Part shown: positions 47,798 to 60,348 of the stretch, one piece after another
How positions within the stretch are numbered: position 1 is the first letter of the stretch
Layout: every line of letters begins with the position of its first letter
Source of the DNA: Diatrype stigma
Taxonomy: Eukaryota; Ascomycota; Sordariomycetes; Xylariales; Diatrypaceae
Direction: 5' to 3'
DNA length: 64,000 nucleotides
Assembly (NCBI GenBank): GCA_022225965.2
Contig: JAKJXP020000064.1
Span: 1-64,000 of the forward strand
Translations under genes and position numbers: made by a program
Notes under the pieces: model-generated
What the model was told of the DNA's origin: nothing
Databases searched by the model: none
What the model saw: the letters and a program-made list of their open reading frames with translations, nothing else

Positions 47798-49288
47798 GCG
47801 AGAATTCGCCCACCCACTCACCCCGGATTGGTCGATTCTGTTCTTGCAACTGCAATTTTAGCGATGTCGGTTTTTTTTCGTGATGCGGATCATCATGTTT
47901 TTGTCTAATCCTGTGCGGATACCAAAAAAGAAAAGGGGAAACAGCATGTTTTTGGGAAACGGAAAGGGCAATGAGATACCCTCGCTCGTGCAGCGACAGG
48001 CGCAATTTGGTTTTTACCCCTTACAGTCTCGATGTCTTTTTTTAATGATATCATCTCACGACTGGCGGGGACTACGCAAGAATATACCATGGTATCGACC
48101 CCTGGTGCGACTCGGGGCGACGGAAAAGGAACGGGGTCGGTTGTTCATACGCACTCTATTCAGGTGCTTTTCTGTTTTTCGTTTATCTGTTTTCTGCTGG
48201 CATGGGCGCATGAGGATGGGAAGCATTTACACGGGCGTTTTGTTTTTGATCATCACCAGAAACCAGGGGAGCTATCGCTCGAAAAGGCAGGGGCTTGCTG
48301 TCCGCTTTCGCTGGAAGCGTTATAATGTATACCAAGAGCCGCAAGGGCAGTGTATTATTAATGTGGGCGAACACCTACGGGTCCGGAGGAAAACAGGTGG
48401 GGGGACAACCTGGTTGGAAGAGACGATGGGATGAATGGCTCAACCAAAGCCCATGAGAATATGAATACAAACTGTCTAAGACTTCACACTGAGCTCCTTT
48501 TCTGCCAAGTATCTCGCAATTGCTCTGTTTGCCGACACGATGAGCCGAACTCTTCCAGGGCTCATCACTGCAACTATACAGATGGGCGCTACGGCAACAT
48601 CAACACCACACGTGTCGCTCTACCAAAACAACAAAAAGCATTTGTGCCCTACGCCCCGTGATCCAAGAGGCGGTAAGCGCAGAAAGCATGTTAACTATAG
48701 AGCTTCCCCTTTTGGTGCTAACGGTGTGAGGATGCGCACGAACGACGAACGAGGGGTACCAGGTCCGCTCCCCCGATTACTACTAGTACCCCCAGGCAAA
48801 AAGCGCGGCGTGAAAAAGGGAAGAAGCACAGAAACACAACCCCCACAAATCCCGCTGTAACACTATCACGTTGGCAGCCGGTAATCTTGCAGAACCTGCC
48901 GTGGCAGATCATCAAGCTTTCCCAGATCATCCTCAATCCTTGCCCGTGTTTATTATTATTGACTGATCCATCCCAACCTTGTCCAACGAACGTCGGGCTG
49001 TCCTATTAGGGGAACGCAAATAATAACGGTGGGTTCCCCGGAGAATTTACAGTCCATGAATGAAGCAATGGGTGAATGGATGGGGTCCTCGGCACTTCTT
49101 TCATGCGCCACCCTACAATTGACGAGAGGTAGAAAGACTACAGGACGGTGGCTGGGTGGCATTGCCTTTACCAAGTGCCTACCTGTCCGTACAAGAGGTA
49201 AAACCAGGTAATTACTGTGGTTACTTCGTACTATGTTCGTCAACCTCGCCGTTGCTGCTTCTCCCTTCGCTGTTCTGCAGCTACGCAT

Positions 49289-49312
49289 GCACCTGCACCT
49301 GCACCTGCACCT
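49289..49312. repeat. (ACCTGC)n hexamer repeat
   Basis: Four consecutive hexamers, without interruption. Confidence 0.9.
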
Positions 49313-50278
49313 CGAGTCTGCAGTGGGAGCGATTAGCATGAAGGCTAATATGAACGGCGTGGCCGTGCAAGGCAGGGCGCTGCCAATATTGCGTATGCAT
49401 TAGACCCACGATAATTTAACCAGGCAGCGCCAATACGACCACGGTGTGTTGTTTCATCTTCCTTCTATAGCGCATCACGCCTTTCTTCCTTTCTTTCTCT
49501 CTTTCTTTGCTCAGCATTGCTAGTTAGCGGCTATAGCTCCTCTATAGACTGCGTACTATGTATAGTTGACCATGGCCCTACCTCCCACACACGTACTATG
49601 TTGCAGAGGGCGGGCTAATGGCCCATCCCAGCCATCTCTCTACTACTACATGTAACATATACTAGGTAGTATAGTTAATGCCGGTCTGCTATATGTTACC
49701 TATATGTTTTGTTTTGTCTATCGATTGCCTACCCTGTTTTGATGAGACGTAGGGATCTCCCTCTTCCCGATCCCGACGTATCACAACTCAACCTTAAAAT
49801 GAAGGAAGACGGGTTGATGTCATAACTACTTGAGTATCTATGTATTATGTATTGTATTCCATGTACCTAACTAGTAAATACCTAGTACCTACATGACGGC
49901 GGTTGCGGCAGTTCCTGGCCCGCCCCATTGATGGCACTGGCAGACGCAATGCACCGAGCCCACCGCGCATCCGTCCATCATCAGTCCATCCATTCGTCCA
50001 TAACCCAACTGTAGCTACATAGTAATTAGGTACGTACGTAGGTAAGAACTATGTACATATAGCGGAGAGACATACACATTGGATGGGATGCAATATTCCA
50101 AATCGGCGGGAGATTGATTTCACCTGACTATCTATGTATGTCTGTATATCCGCATGCAGTCCGTCCCCTTCCCCGGGCTGGGTGCTGTTCAGAAAGGGAA
50201 GGTGTTTTTGGCAAGGCGGTCTCGTGTCTCATGCCTGCACCATGCCTGCACCATGCTTGATGCCTCATGCTTGTATTG

Positions 50279-50346
50279 TACCCTGACCCTGACCCTGCCC
50301 CTGCCCATGCCCCTGCACCCTGCGCCCTGCGCCCTGCACCCTGCAT
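50279..50346. repeat. Degenerate CCCTG(A/C)-type minisatellite
   Basis: A C-rich array of CCCTGA, CCCTGC and GCCCTGC units, about 65 bases. The opposite strand is G-rich with regular G-triplets, so it could form a G-quadruplex. Confidence 0.85.
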
Positions 50347-50376
50347 GCATTGCATGGCGTACCACAAGAATGGGTT

Positions 50377-50404
50377 GAACGAACGAACGAACGAACGAAC
50401 GAAC
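50377..50404. repeat. (GAAC)7 microsatellite
   Basis: Seven perfect tetranucleotides, about 30 bases right of the CCCTG array. Confidence 0.95.
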
Positions 50405-52058
50405 CCGCTTGTAGGTGCCGTGGTCGTACACGTATACACGTATAATACACCAGAACACACTACACAATAGAGAAGTGCCGTACATAGTACCAAAACCGTC
50501 CCGCCAAGCCGCAATTGCGGTAGGCTTGGTGGGCTTGGGTTGGGCACATCGCTGGGGCTTTTGGGGCGTTTTGGGGGGTTGCCAATCTTCTTTTTTATGG
50601 CTCTTTTTCCCAGCTAACGTTATGGCTAACTCTGAACCATGAAGAAAATCGCGTGGGAGGAGACGAGCGATCTGCGCGGTCAGCGGCGAGCTAAAGGTAA
50701 ATGCTAATAGAGTAGAGGGGCTTGGCGGCATAGCGACCGGCTTGTGGGGCGGCCGGGCGGGTTCCAAGGAGGTGTTCGTCTCGCTGGCCCCCTGCCTAGC
50801 ACCCATTATACCATGATTACATACTACATACACACACCAAGCATATACCAAACATACACCAGACATACACACTTACTATGTATGTACGTAGTCATAGCCG
50901 CCGCCCGGGAGTCAGGGGCTCCTGTTCCCCCCCAATGACAGGAGGCAGGGGGAGAGGAAGATCCTTCGTTTCTTTAAATGCATGTACAAACTACCGTCCA
51001 GCGATCAACCGCAGAGGAATCAGCGGAATCCTGATGGAATGAAAAGAGCGGGCTATAGTTAAGTAGCCACCGCCGGTGAAGAGCCTCTTAAGTAATTGTT
51101 ATTAATGATCTAATTATATAGGCAATTATCTATCTACCTACTAAGTAACTAGGCAATTACCTACGAGGTTGGGTCTTCACCAACCTGCGATCGGGGATGG
51201 GGGCAACGCTAGCTCTACCACTATTTACATAGGAGTCTCTTACATAGTACATAGGTAGACTGCCCACGCTACACATCACGGCGAATCAATAGCGGATAGT
51301 CTACGAAGTACGAAACCGTCGCTGCCATACCATCTGTGCGAATGTATCGTACGTATGAGCGTTGGCTAGTTAGTAGTTAGGTCCTCGAGCTACATATGAG
51401 GATCGCTGCCGACACATCACATCTTCCATCGAAGCCAACCGGATCGCCCTGATGTAGGAACACGCATCTTCAGCTTCACACGTGGCTTGGCTGGAGCTTT
51501 CAGGTCTAAGACACTTGCTCTTACCGACGGCCCATTGTGGTTGCATACGACGTACTATAACCATAGTGAGGTCGGCTATTGTACTCATAGTTTCCTCATC
51601 TGGATCACCTGATGAGGCTCTACGACACACACCGCATGCGATGCGATGCTTCCCTCTTCCCCCTTGGCTATGTAGTCTAGGTATGGGTATGTACTGTAGT
51701 CACCTGATACTGCGCACATATGCGCCTAATAGCTAGCGAGGACAGCTAACTAGCCCTGCCTGCCTATGTATTGTACCTCTCCTGCATGGACTCCGATAAT
51801 ACGAGCGTACGAGGCCCTCCTCGCACCTTTTCGGGGAAACCGGACATAATACTAACCGCATGCGAGCACATGACGCTGAAGTTGGGAAGACAGGCCCGAG
51901 CGGGCACTAGCTATAGACTAGAGTGCAAACAGAAAGAAGGAGGCCGACGCGGGATGAGGGACCGGCTGTCCATCACGATAGGTACGCAGACATCTCTGAT
52001 CCCTGATAGGTCCGAATGCTTGTTCCTCGGGCGGTCCTCCGACCGTCCCCCGCCCCCC

Positions 52059-52080
52059 GCATCCCATCCCATCCCATCCG
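52059..52080. repeat. (ATCCC)n short tandem repeat
   Basis: Four pentamers in a C-rich stretch. Confidence 0.9.
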
Positions 52081-53604
52081 CTTTCGAATCGGTACCTTGC
52101 CCATTCAGGAGATCCAGGTCAGGTCAGCGGGATCTTCACGCATCATTCTCTTCTAGAAGCAGTTTCGCTGGTTCCTCGGTTTCTTGGTGGGCCGCCCTGT
52201 ATTAAACTATGCACCCACACATGCCTTTCCCCCCCATACTGCAATTAAGTATGACCCTGCCATTCATCTTTAACGGGTTGATCATGTTGATGTCGATACC
52301 CACTTCGTACAATGACTGAATGCTTAGTTATACGTGTATATACATGACATCCAGAGCACAGGATTCAATGCTTCATAAATACATGTACATAAGATGATAG
52401 AGCCAGAAACCAACACAGGCCTGCAAAAGTAAGTATGGAGTTAAGCATAGTCACGTCAGAGGTTTAAGCGCTGGTGTGCGACTGAAAACCCCTAGGTTAT
52501 AAGATTAAGCACAGGCTATTGAGGGGGGGAGGTCCTTTCCTCACCCTCACGTGTTGTGTACGAATCAATATGTTGTTCTTAATCTCAATCCTATAGGGCT
52601 TAGATCTAGTCGTCCCATCGGCTTCATCGACGAGGATCGACAGCTTGTTCGTATCCGGAAAGAAGGGGGGGAAGGGGGAAAGAGGGGGGCTCATTACATC
52701 CAATCCCTTCTACTAATAAAGCTACGTAGTTAGATAGATCCGGCCTAAAACTAGTAGGTAGAGGGTAGCATTTCCTCTCCCATGTTTCCCAATTCGCGGT
52801 CGTGATCCGCCTCGCATCGGTGTTACCTGCCGAACAGAGACGGGGCCCTGTCCCGGGAGCATGGAATTGGAATCGGGTTCTTGGTCCGCTTTCTGGCTGG
52901 CGATGGGGGACAAAGCTGATCGATCCCGATTACTCCCTCTTCCTATCCTCGGCCCTTCGTAACCTACCTGCCTACTTACATAGCTACCTGATCAATACTG
53001 TAGGTCAATAGGAGAAGAAGCTGGGTGGCTTTTCTTTTCTTTTCTTTTCTTTTTTGCTTTTCTTCTGTCAGCCACCCACAACTTCTCCACCTTGATGCCA
53101 ACCGCCAGTGTCTGCCGCGTCTTGATGTTCGCGAACACTTTCCATCGGAAAGCAAAGCAGTCCAGACAGGCCACGGGAACACTGCCGAGGATGGATGGTT
53201 TCCGCAGCCCCCGTCCGCTCTCGCTACGTGGGTAGGGTAGGTAGGGTATTGACGGACGATGCCCAAAATTAAGTCGAATATGCCTCATGACAAGGTACTC
53301 GACTTGCCTCGATGCCAAAGCGCGACGCCTAATGGGATAGCTCGCCTATCATTCGTATACATAGGTAGGTACAGTAGTCAGTCAGTCGCTGCCTAATGAT
53401 CGCTGCCGCTTGTGATTAGGGGGCGCACTACAGCTACGCCGTTGATATTTGGCCTAATTATCCAGCAGTCCGTATTGGCTTTTACTATACACTTCGTCGG
53501 CTGCCTAGCTACCTAGCTGTCTAGCTCAGGGAATCGGCCGCCGCCCTCCCTCCCTTGGCGTTGATATATCGGCGTTGACGTCAGGATTCCCCGACGTTGG
53601 GTAG

Positions 53605-53637
53605 CGTGTGCGTGTGCGTGTGCGTGTGTGTGGGGGG
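53605..53637. repeat. GTGTGC/GT repeat running into poly(G)
   Basis: GTGTGC units pass into GT dinucleotides and then seven guanines. Alternating purine-pyrimidine sequence like this can adopt Z-DNA. Confidence 0.9.
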
Positions 53638-53676
53638 GAATCTGGGGATGATACTCTAAGCTGCAGATCGCCCCCG

Positions 53677-53706
53677 GGAGGGAGGATGGGGAGGGAGGAT
53701 GGGGAG
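53677..53706. repeat. 13-nt purine repeat (GGGGAGGGAGGAT)
   Basis: Two and a half tandem copies on a polypurine strand. Confidence 0.85.
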
Positions 53707-54296
53707 AAGCGAGATAATAAAAAAAATCACTCTCTCCAATGGCTTGCCTCGACGTCAGTCGCGCTCTAGCCCGAGAAGCTATTATAACCCTAGCTCAGAT
53801 CCTTCCATCCATCCCCATCCCTCTTCGAGGTCGAATGAGTGATTTTTTCATTACCACCCACCACCCCCTTCTCGATCGACAGAGCACCAGCGGGCAGGCG
53901 GGGAATTTGTTCTTTGGTTATCTCGATCAGATGAAGTTCAGCTCCGAGGGATGGTCACCTTGATTATGCCGCTCTTCCACGTGCCATTGGAGGAGTGAGA
54001 TGCATGCGACTACTCACTCCAGAGCGTCATTTTCCCCTTCTTCCAATCTACATAGTACGCGATAGACCTGCGAGGTGGTTAGGCACGTATGGCATATATC
54101 CATGGTGGGTACGGGCTTTGCTTGCTTGTGCTGTGTCATATTCACGATCTCGGTTTGGATGGCGTCGGAACAACCTTCTGGCTTCTTGAATGGCCCCTAT
54201 TCGGGTGTGTTCGGCTAAGGGGGGATATATTATGCTTCATATATTGGAAATAGCCGCCTTACGCCGTCTGCTCCCGGTGAAGTACCGTCTGGTGGC

Positions 54297-54340
54297 GGTG
54301 GTAACATCCCAATGTTCGGCTTTCTTGCCGCGTTACCACC
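54297..54340. repeat. 9-bp inverted repeat GGTGGTAAC/GTTACCACC
   Basis: Perfect 9-bp arms with a 26-nt spacer; a weaker outer pair (TCCCGG at 54,272 and CCGGGA at 54,354) extends the symmetry. Confidence 0.75.
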
Positions 54341-54903
54341 AATAGTGGCCGTGCCGGGAAAAACCACACATGAGAGCTCTCCTGGTTGTGTATACGGACG
54401 TATTTATCTGTGACATTATGTTTTGATGTAGTAGTGACCCTATTGCGTGACCTAAAATCACCGTGTCTTCAAATAATCACGGATTACACATGCCTCGTTT
54501 TCTACAAGGGACATCAGCTGAGAGCTAACTTCGGAGGACATCAGAAAGGGGCCTCGGTCAAGGATCGAGACATAAATCGATAAACGACAGTACTTTTGCA
54601 ACTACACCAGTTACTAGCCAAGGCTAGCTAAGCTTTGAATTTGGACGTCATGGGCCCTTGCGAGTTACGCGTGGTGTCGATGTTGACAAATCTACGTAGT
54701 ATGCTCCGAAGCTGTCGCAAGCCAATACAGCAAACAAATGGTAGATAAGGAAGGCTCGAAACGTTTCATCGCTGATATCCTTCTTCCTTCGCCCTACACC
54801 ATCCTGATCGGACATGCCGCCCTTTTTCGTCGGCCGACGGCCTTACCCTCGGGGGTAACACCATTGCCCTGGGTTAGCATCGGCAACGATTACCGCATCA
54901 GCC

Positions 54904-56797
54904 CTAATAATTCGGCTCGTCGTTCCAATACAGCGTCTCATGATAGATCCTAATCGTGTCACAGTCAGCCTTATCACGCATCTCAGCTCTCACGGCCCAA
55001 GAAAAAGAAACCCGCGCAACCCCGGAGGATCGGGGGAGAGGGAGGGCCAGGACGAGGGGGGGGGGGGGGGGGGGGGACACAACAGAGGTAAACAAAACAA
55101 GAAATAGTTGCATACTCCGGGCCGGTAGCTACCATATCCCAGCCGAACTTCAGCTTGATGAACTGCATCAGGTGGCTGGCCACCTTGATAGCCCCAACGT
55201 CGGTCGGGTGCCACACCGGGCCGATATCGTTGTGCTGCAGGATGCCCTTGGTGCTAAAGTAGTGCACGAAGGGTTCGTCGTCGCTCGTCTCATTGTTGAG
55301 GGCAATCGTCGTCTCCGCCACGCCATCCCAGGCCGTGGGCGCAGCGAGGTACGCCGGCGAGCGGAAGAAGTCCACCACGTCCCGCAGCTCCTGCTGGAAG
55401 CCCTGGGTCTGCGCGTAGGTGCTGCCGTCCTGGTAGAAACCGAGCCAGAGTTCCTGATGCGCACGTACGTACGTGATGTTAGTGATTCCCACATGCAGTG
55501 TGGTGGGACAAGATTTCCTTCTTTTGTTTTCTTGGGCAAGGAAGGGGGGCTAGGGATGGTTGGAGTAATATTTTCTGACCATGACAATAACTTGAGCCTT
55601 GGGATATTTGCCGTGCACGCCCTGGATGAGCTTGGTGTAAGCATCAACAAACGCCTCGCTGCTCACGTTGTTCGGCTCGCTGTAGTCGTTCGTGCCGAGG
55701 TTAATAATGACAATATCCGGCGTCGTCTCCTGTTTGCTGAAGTTCCATAGCTCTGGCTCGTCTGAGCATCATGTGTTAGTGTATACACCCACCCATGTCA
55801 GAACGCCAAACAGTGCAACTTCTCCCTCTCTCTCTCACGTTTTCACTGGATTTTTCCAATAGGGGGAGGGGGCATGAGTAGGCACTAGTTACCTACCACC
55901 CCAGATCGAGGCAGCTCGCCCGCCCGTGTCGGAGGTATAGAACCACTGGTGGACCTGGCCCCGCGGGTTCCCCCAGCATAACTTGTCGGCGACGCAGATT
56001 CCCGGGTACGCGACAACGGTGTACTCGGTGTCACCGAGGCCGGCGCCGACGCCGTACGCGAAGCTCGAGAGGCCCTCGTAGGTCTGGTACATGCCGGCCG
56101 AGAGGCTGTCACCGATGAACTCAATGGATCGGTTGTAGCTTGGGATTTCCACCAGCTGCTCGCCATGCCTGACGTGCACGCTTTTGATCTGCACCCCGTA
56201 CGCCCAATTCGACACGCGGAGTTCGAACCGTAGTAATGGCGACGGCGGCGGATCCGATGAGGAGGGACAGTTCCTACCCCCAACGGCCACAGCACCCACC
56301 GCAGTCACACCCGGAGTCTCCGAAGTCACAAGCAGGTGCGTGCCTCCCGCCGTGACGTTGGTAAAGGCCCAGTCCATGCCGCTAATCCGGTAGCCGACCA
56401 GGGTCCCGTCCGTGGTCAGGTCCCCGAAGGTGATGGCGACTGTGTCCCCCGTGAAGCCGAATACAAGACCGGCGGACCTACACCAAACACATTACTTTCT
56501 TTTCCTCACAACCAGAAAGCAAAGTCTACCGGGCCGGATGGGCCGCGCGGTTCTTTGGCTGAATGGCTATCCCACTCACGACCACCAGGAGACTTTATTG
56601 GAGTCCCATCTCCCCTTGTACGAGAGCTCCGGGGCATCAGCCGGGTACGTCTCGAAGTCATGCTCTGACGCGTTGATCTTGGTATCCGGGAAGACGACAT
56701 CCCGTGCCTGGCCGTTCTGCAATATCGTTCCCTCCACTGTGCTGTAGAATAGTAGCCCGTGAGCAGCAGCGGCGATGACGGCAACGCAGTGCCGCAT
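54904..56797 (-). CDS. Secreted SGNH/GDSL hydrolase, CE2-type acetylesterase
   Basis: Five exons, 56797-56580, 56477-55897, 55761-55580, 55453-55116 and 54949-54904, give 454 residues in an unbroken frame. Likely role: removal of acetyl groups from plant polysaccharides such as xylan, outside the cell. An N-terminal signal peptide (about 1-22, VAVIAAAAHGLLF) is followed by a beta-sandwich-like domain (YKGRWDSNKVSWW onward), then the SGNH domain with FIGDSLSAG (catalytic S197), INLGTNDYS (G289-N291) and HPTD (D412, H409 in PVWHPTDVGA). The sandwich plus SGNH order and the terminal ETLYWNDEP motif fit the CE2 group. Intron 3 (55454-55579) has the weak donor GTCAGA; the others are GTGAGT, GTAGGT and GTATGC. 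The last intron carries a long poly(C) run on the transcribed-sense strand. Substrate specificity is inferred. Confidence 0.85.
55056..55076. repeat. poly(G) tract inside an intron
   Basis: Twenty-one guanines on the plus strand, meaning a poly(C) polypyrimidine run within the fourth intron of the esterase gene. Confidence 0.95.
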
Positions 56798-59388
56798 GAT
56801 TCACGATGGTGACACTTGCAATATATCCAATTCCCGTGTAATTCGCGAGATAGAGGACGAAATGAACGTAGACGGGCGGGGAGGGGCGTTGTGCATAACT
56901 ATAGAATAGAATATATTGCGAGACACGATCTCCTACCCATACATTCCCTTTCTCTCTCTCTTTTTCCATGCTACCTTGCGTACTCCACCTTTGCTTGCAT
57001 GATCACGGTAGAGATCGGAATGAACTATGAGCGGCTATGCGAGGCAGGTTCTCGCCGAGAAATCGGGCAGATCAAGTGATAGCTCACATACTGAAGCCAA
57101 CTGCATGATTGGACGGGAACATGCCTGAGCCGCAGTGCGTTCTGCACGAAACAACCTTACATGTACATACGCATGTCCTTATCTAGATCAGAGTCATGCT
57201 GGTGGTACTGGACCAGTCATCAGACACTGCACGCAGATGGATATTGAGGGAGAGGAATTGGTGATTTTCGTGCTAGCCATCTGCCTGCTGCTTATGGTGT
57301 AAGTATTATAGGGAAAGTCGGAAGGTAAGCGTCCGCGATCGATGGTCTATAAAAATGACACGGTATATGTATAGTTGGGTGGTATAATTATATGATCCCA
57401 ACCATGGCATCGCACGTGGAAAGACGACGCTAAGTGTCGGCCCTTCGACTTATAGTTGTGACAGAGCGGCGATCAGTGCTATAAGCCTATAAGGTTGGGA
57501 CGAATAAGGATAACCTAAAAGGTAAAAGCGCCCAGACAAAAGGTAAAAGGTGAGACCGGTCGACGGGATCTACAATCGGTCGTCCAATAACATACAGGGC
57601 TTACCTAGCAGCCCAGGTAGCGGAGGCAACAAAAAGTTTATCTGCACGACGTGAGGCTTTGAATACCTATGTAGGTAGGCAATGTGGCTCAAGGAGATGG
57701 AGGAAATGGTGGATGTGTAATTAGGTAATTGAGCAACTGATGTTGCATGTCATTGCACGATGATGATAAGAAGCAGATGCCGGATGTTCTGGTTTCTTTC
57801 ATCATTCATCGGCAGCTCCCGAGTTCTTGGTCGACGACGGAGACGCCACAGAGAGGCCCGCGCTCAGAGACAGACAAGCCTCTCCCGGCGTCATCGCGAT
57901 CCAACTTACAGGCGGGGGACGAGAGATCAAGTGGGCCTCATCACCACTGGCCCTCACGCTAAGGAACTCGGTTCCGGGAACGTGGCTCTTTCCCACATTT
58001 CCCCGTCCTCCGCATTGGCGATTGCGAAAGTTGATTCTCGTCGATGTCCCTCGGATATCTTGTCGTATATTCGATAGTTACTCCGTACATTGCACCTACC
58101 GTCTCGTACACCTGGGAGGCTTTTTCATGGGCATACTGACTGCCATACTTAGGCTGTCCAAGAAAGTCTCTAAGAAACCATTGCGAGGCACTGGTATCCG
58201 TCAAAATTAAGTCGGATTGGAGTCGTCCGTTCATATACCTGTCTTGGCTGTTATAGTAGGGATTATAGTAGGGAGGCAAACATGCACATGTCCTCAAATA
58301 ATGCCTGCTGCTTACCTCCTCTGCTGCTCTACTTATTAGCAGGCGCTATGTAAATACCCGCTGACGGCCTTTAGACTTGACCCAATCACATCCCATTCCT
58401 CCAGACCAATCAATTTCAACGAGTGTCTTACCTGGCGGCTTATAAGTTATGTAGGTACCTGCTCACAAACATCCATGATCTCTCTTGGTGTCGTACCAGA
58501 CTGTCTATCATCCATCTAGTCCGGCCGCTAGAACCTTCTTACAAGGGCCTTCTTACAAGGGGAATCGAACCACGAACCACGAACTACGAAGTACCTGGTA
58601 GTAAGCCTTCGTTCAATCGATAGTTCCTTCCACACACCTCCAGATGTAATGCGGCCTTAGAACATCTTGACGGAGTGATTCTCTCGCCGCTATTGATATA
58701 CTAGTAGGAAGTGACTACTGGCGGTGAATGTATACTCTGATCTATCTTTAGGTATAGTTAAGGGTAAGGCTCCATGGCATCACCATCGTGTAACTCAAGC
58801 GGTAAGTTTGATATTGGCCTTACGTAGGTATGCATGAATATTCGGTAAGGGAAGCTGAAACTATAGGTGGCTTTGAGGTGGTAGTGACAGTGACTATACC
58901 GGTACCTACCTACCTACCTACTATATAACCCTAGGTATATACGTAGATAACGAGGAAGGTACTGTGTAACCTGGCTGCCTGGGACGCTACGCCTGATTAG
59001 TCGCGGCATGGTTTATGCGCTGCGCGACTTTGGTTTGGAGATGCCACTGGGAAAGCCGACGCAGATATCCTCACATCTTGCAGGACCGTTCGAGAAGTGG
59101 GGTTCCAAGGTTCAGCGCATCCATAATAATAAGAGATGCAGATTGGCGGATAAGCTTGGAAGCACAACCACCTACAACCTATGTATATACATACAGACCC
59201 TAGGTACGTATGTATGTAGCTACGAGACAGCTTGTCGTACCTGCCTGACGCTCCCGAGTAGGCAATGTCTGCAGGTCCAGTGGTTTGATTGAGAATACCT
59301 ACACCTGGGAAAATATCGAACTTCGAACTGCTGCTGCACCAGACTACATACCACCTATACTCGACTTGAAAGCCTGCTACCTACATCA

Positions 59389-59432
59389 TACAAACATACA
59401 TACCTACATACATACCTACATACATACCCACC
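59389..59432. repeat. ACATACATACCT tandem array
   Basis: Three 12-nt units with CATA/CCTA alternation, in a zone rich in ACCTACCT motifs. Confidence 0.85.
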
Positions 59433-60120
59433 TAAGTACCTACTGTGACTTCACCTAGGTGGTTAGAGACAGCCTCATCGAGCACGGCAGCGCTGTGCGG
59501 TGCGGTGTAGAGTGTGCGGCGCTGTGGAATCTCAAGCTGACAGGGGTTGTCGTTTTATCTCCTCCCACCTTCGTCCAGCTTCAGCAAGGTATCCAATCCC
59601 CACTACACCGACAAGACAAACTACAATAAAAGGAAGAGAAACGAAGAGGAAGCAAAAAACCACTGGCGGCTGGTTCTGGAGTGCTGGCGTGGTTCTTGCC
59701 GTCGTACTTGGTTAGCCCTATTGATATTCTTGATTGTGTCTTCTATTTACTTGGTATATTTATTACCTACCTACTTCGTACACACTTCGGACCTATAACA
59801 GCTACATGTAGGTACCATACCTGAATACCTCTAGTAGGGCCGTACCTGTATCACCATCTTTTCCGAGAAAAGTGTCGACCAGACTCGCACCGACACTCCT
59901 CCAATCCGTCCCGTCTCTCACCTCCCCGGGTCCCCCAATGGATTGTCTATCATCAACTCACATTCGAGACCATTTGATCGAGATCTAAGACAACCCGGAC
60001 TCGATCTGTTCAAGCCTTCCCCTGCTCTGTTCCCGCCTTCCGCTCCATCGATTGTCATCGATTAGCTCGTCCGCCAGCTACTACGCATTGCCCATTAGTA
60101 CAGTCAATGAGATAATAATA

Positions 60121-60144
60121 TAATAGCATAATAGCATAATAGCA
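60121..60144. repeat. (TAATAGCA)3
   Basis: Three perfect 8-nt copies, about 230 bases upstream of the cnl1 start codon. Confidence 0.9.
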
Positions 60145-60240
60145 TTATCCTGTTATTACTACACCTACTTTCTGCGATGACCGCTATCATCAGCATTCAC
60201 CTTGCCATCACAGCCATTACCACCATCGACGATCCGAGAC

Positions 60241-60324
60241 ATGAATCCACGCGCGCCGGTAGACTTCGAGATTGACCGTAGGGTGTCGCTTTCACCTAAT
60301 AAGCACCACTACTACGTCCTGTAA
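60241..60324 (+). promoter_or_regulatory. Upstream ORF in the cnl1 leader (27 codons)
   Basis: An ATG at 60241 opens 27 codons ending in TAA, 24 bases before the cnl1 ATG and in the same frame. A second, overlapping ATG-initiated frame begins at 60177. If transcription starts upstream of 60,177, both would affect scanning ribosomes and lower cnl1 translation. Transcript start is unknown. Confidence 0.45.
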
Positions 60325-60348
60325 GGCCTACGCCTCGGCAGCAGAGCC

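Larger units (their letters stand above)
47798..54903. other. 7.1 kb gene-poor region
   Basis: No gene that I can support. The first kilobase (47.8-48.8 kb) may include the mtfA 3' untranslated region. The rest carries many simple repeats (49.29, 50.28, 50.38, 52.06, 53.6 and 53.68 kb) and an inverted repeat at 54.3 kb. Longer frames at 50.2-50.9 kb exist only because the repeats are free of stops. Confidence 0.5.
56798..60348. other. 3.6 kb region between the divergent esterase and cnl1 genes
   Basis: Holds the promoters of both flanking genes. A CATACCTA array (59,389-59,432), a TAATAGCA repeat (60,121-60,144) and at least two upstream ORFs of cnl1 are seen. Minus-strand frames at 57.96-58.3 kb read plausibly but rely on a poor acceptor and are not called. 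Confidence 0.5.

Noticed and set aside
50189..50872. 227-codon minus-strand frame
   Set aside because: It stays open because it crosses the CCCTG and GAAC repeats, which lack stops in this frame; the product is low complexity.
57959..58297. Minus-strand frame with a possible 50-nt intron giving about 75 residues
   Set aside because: The acceptor would be GAG, which is rare, and there is no domain; the unspliced frame is equally plausible.
58540..58640. tRNA-like B box (GGTTCGATTCC) on the minus strand
   Set aside because: No A box, acceptor stem or D arm can be built around it, and the bases are part of a local GAACCAC/CTTACAAGG repeat.
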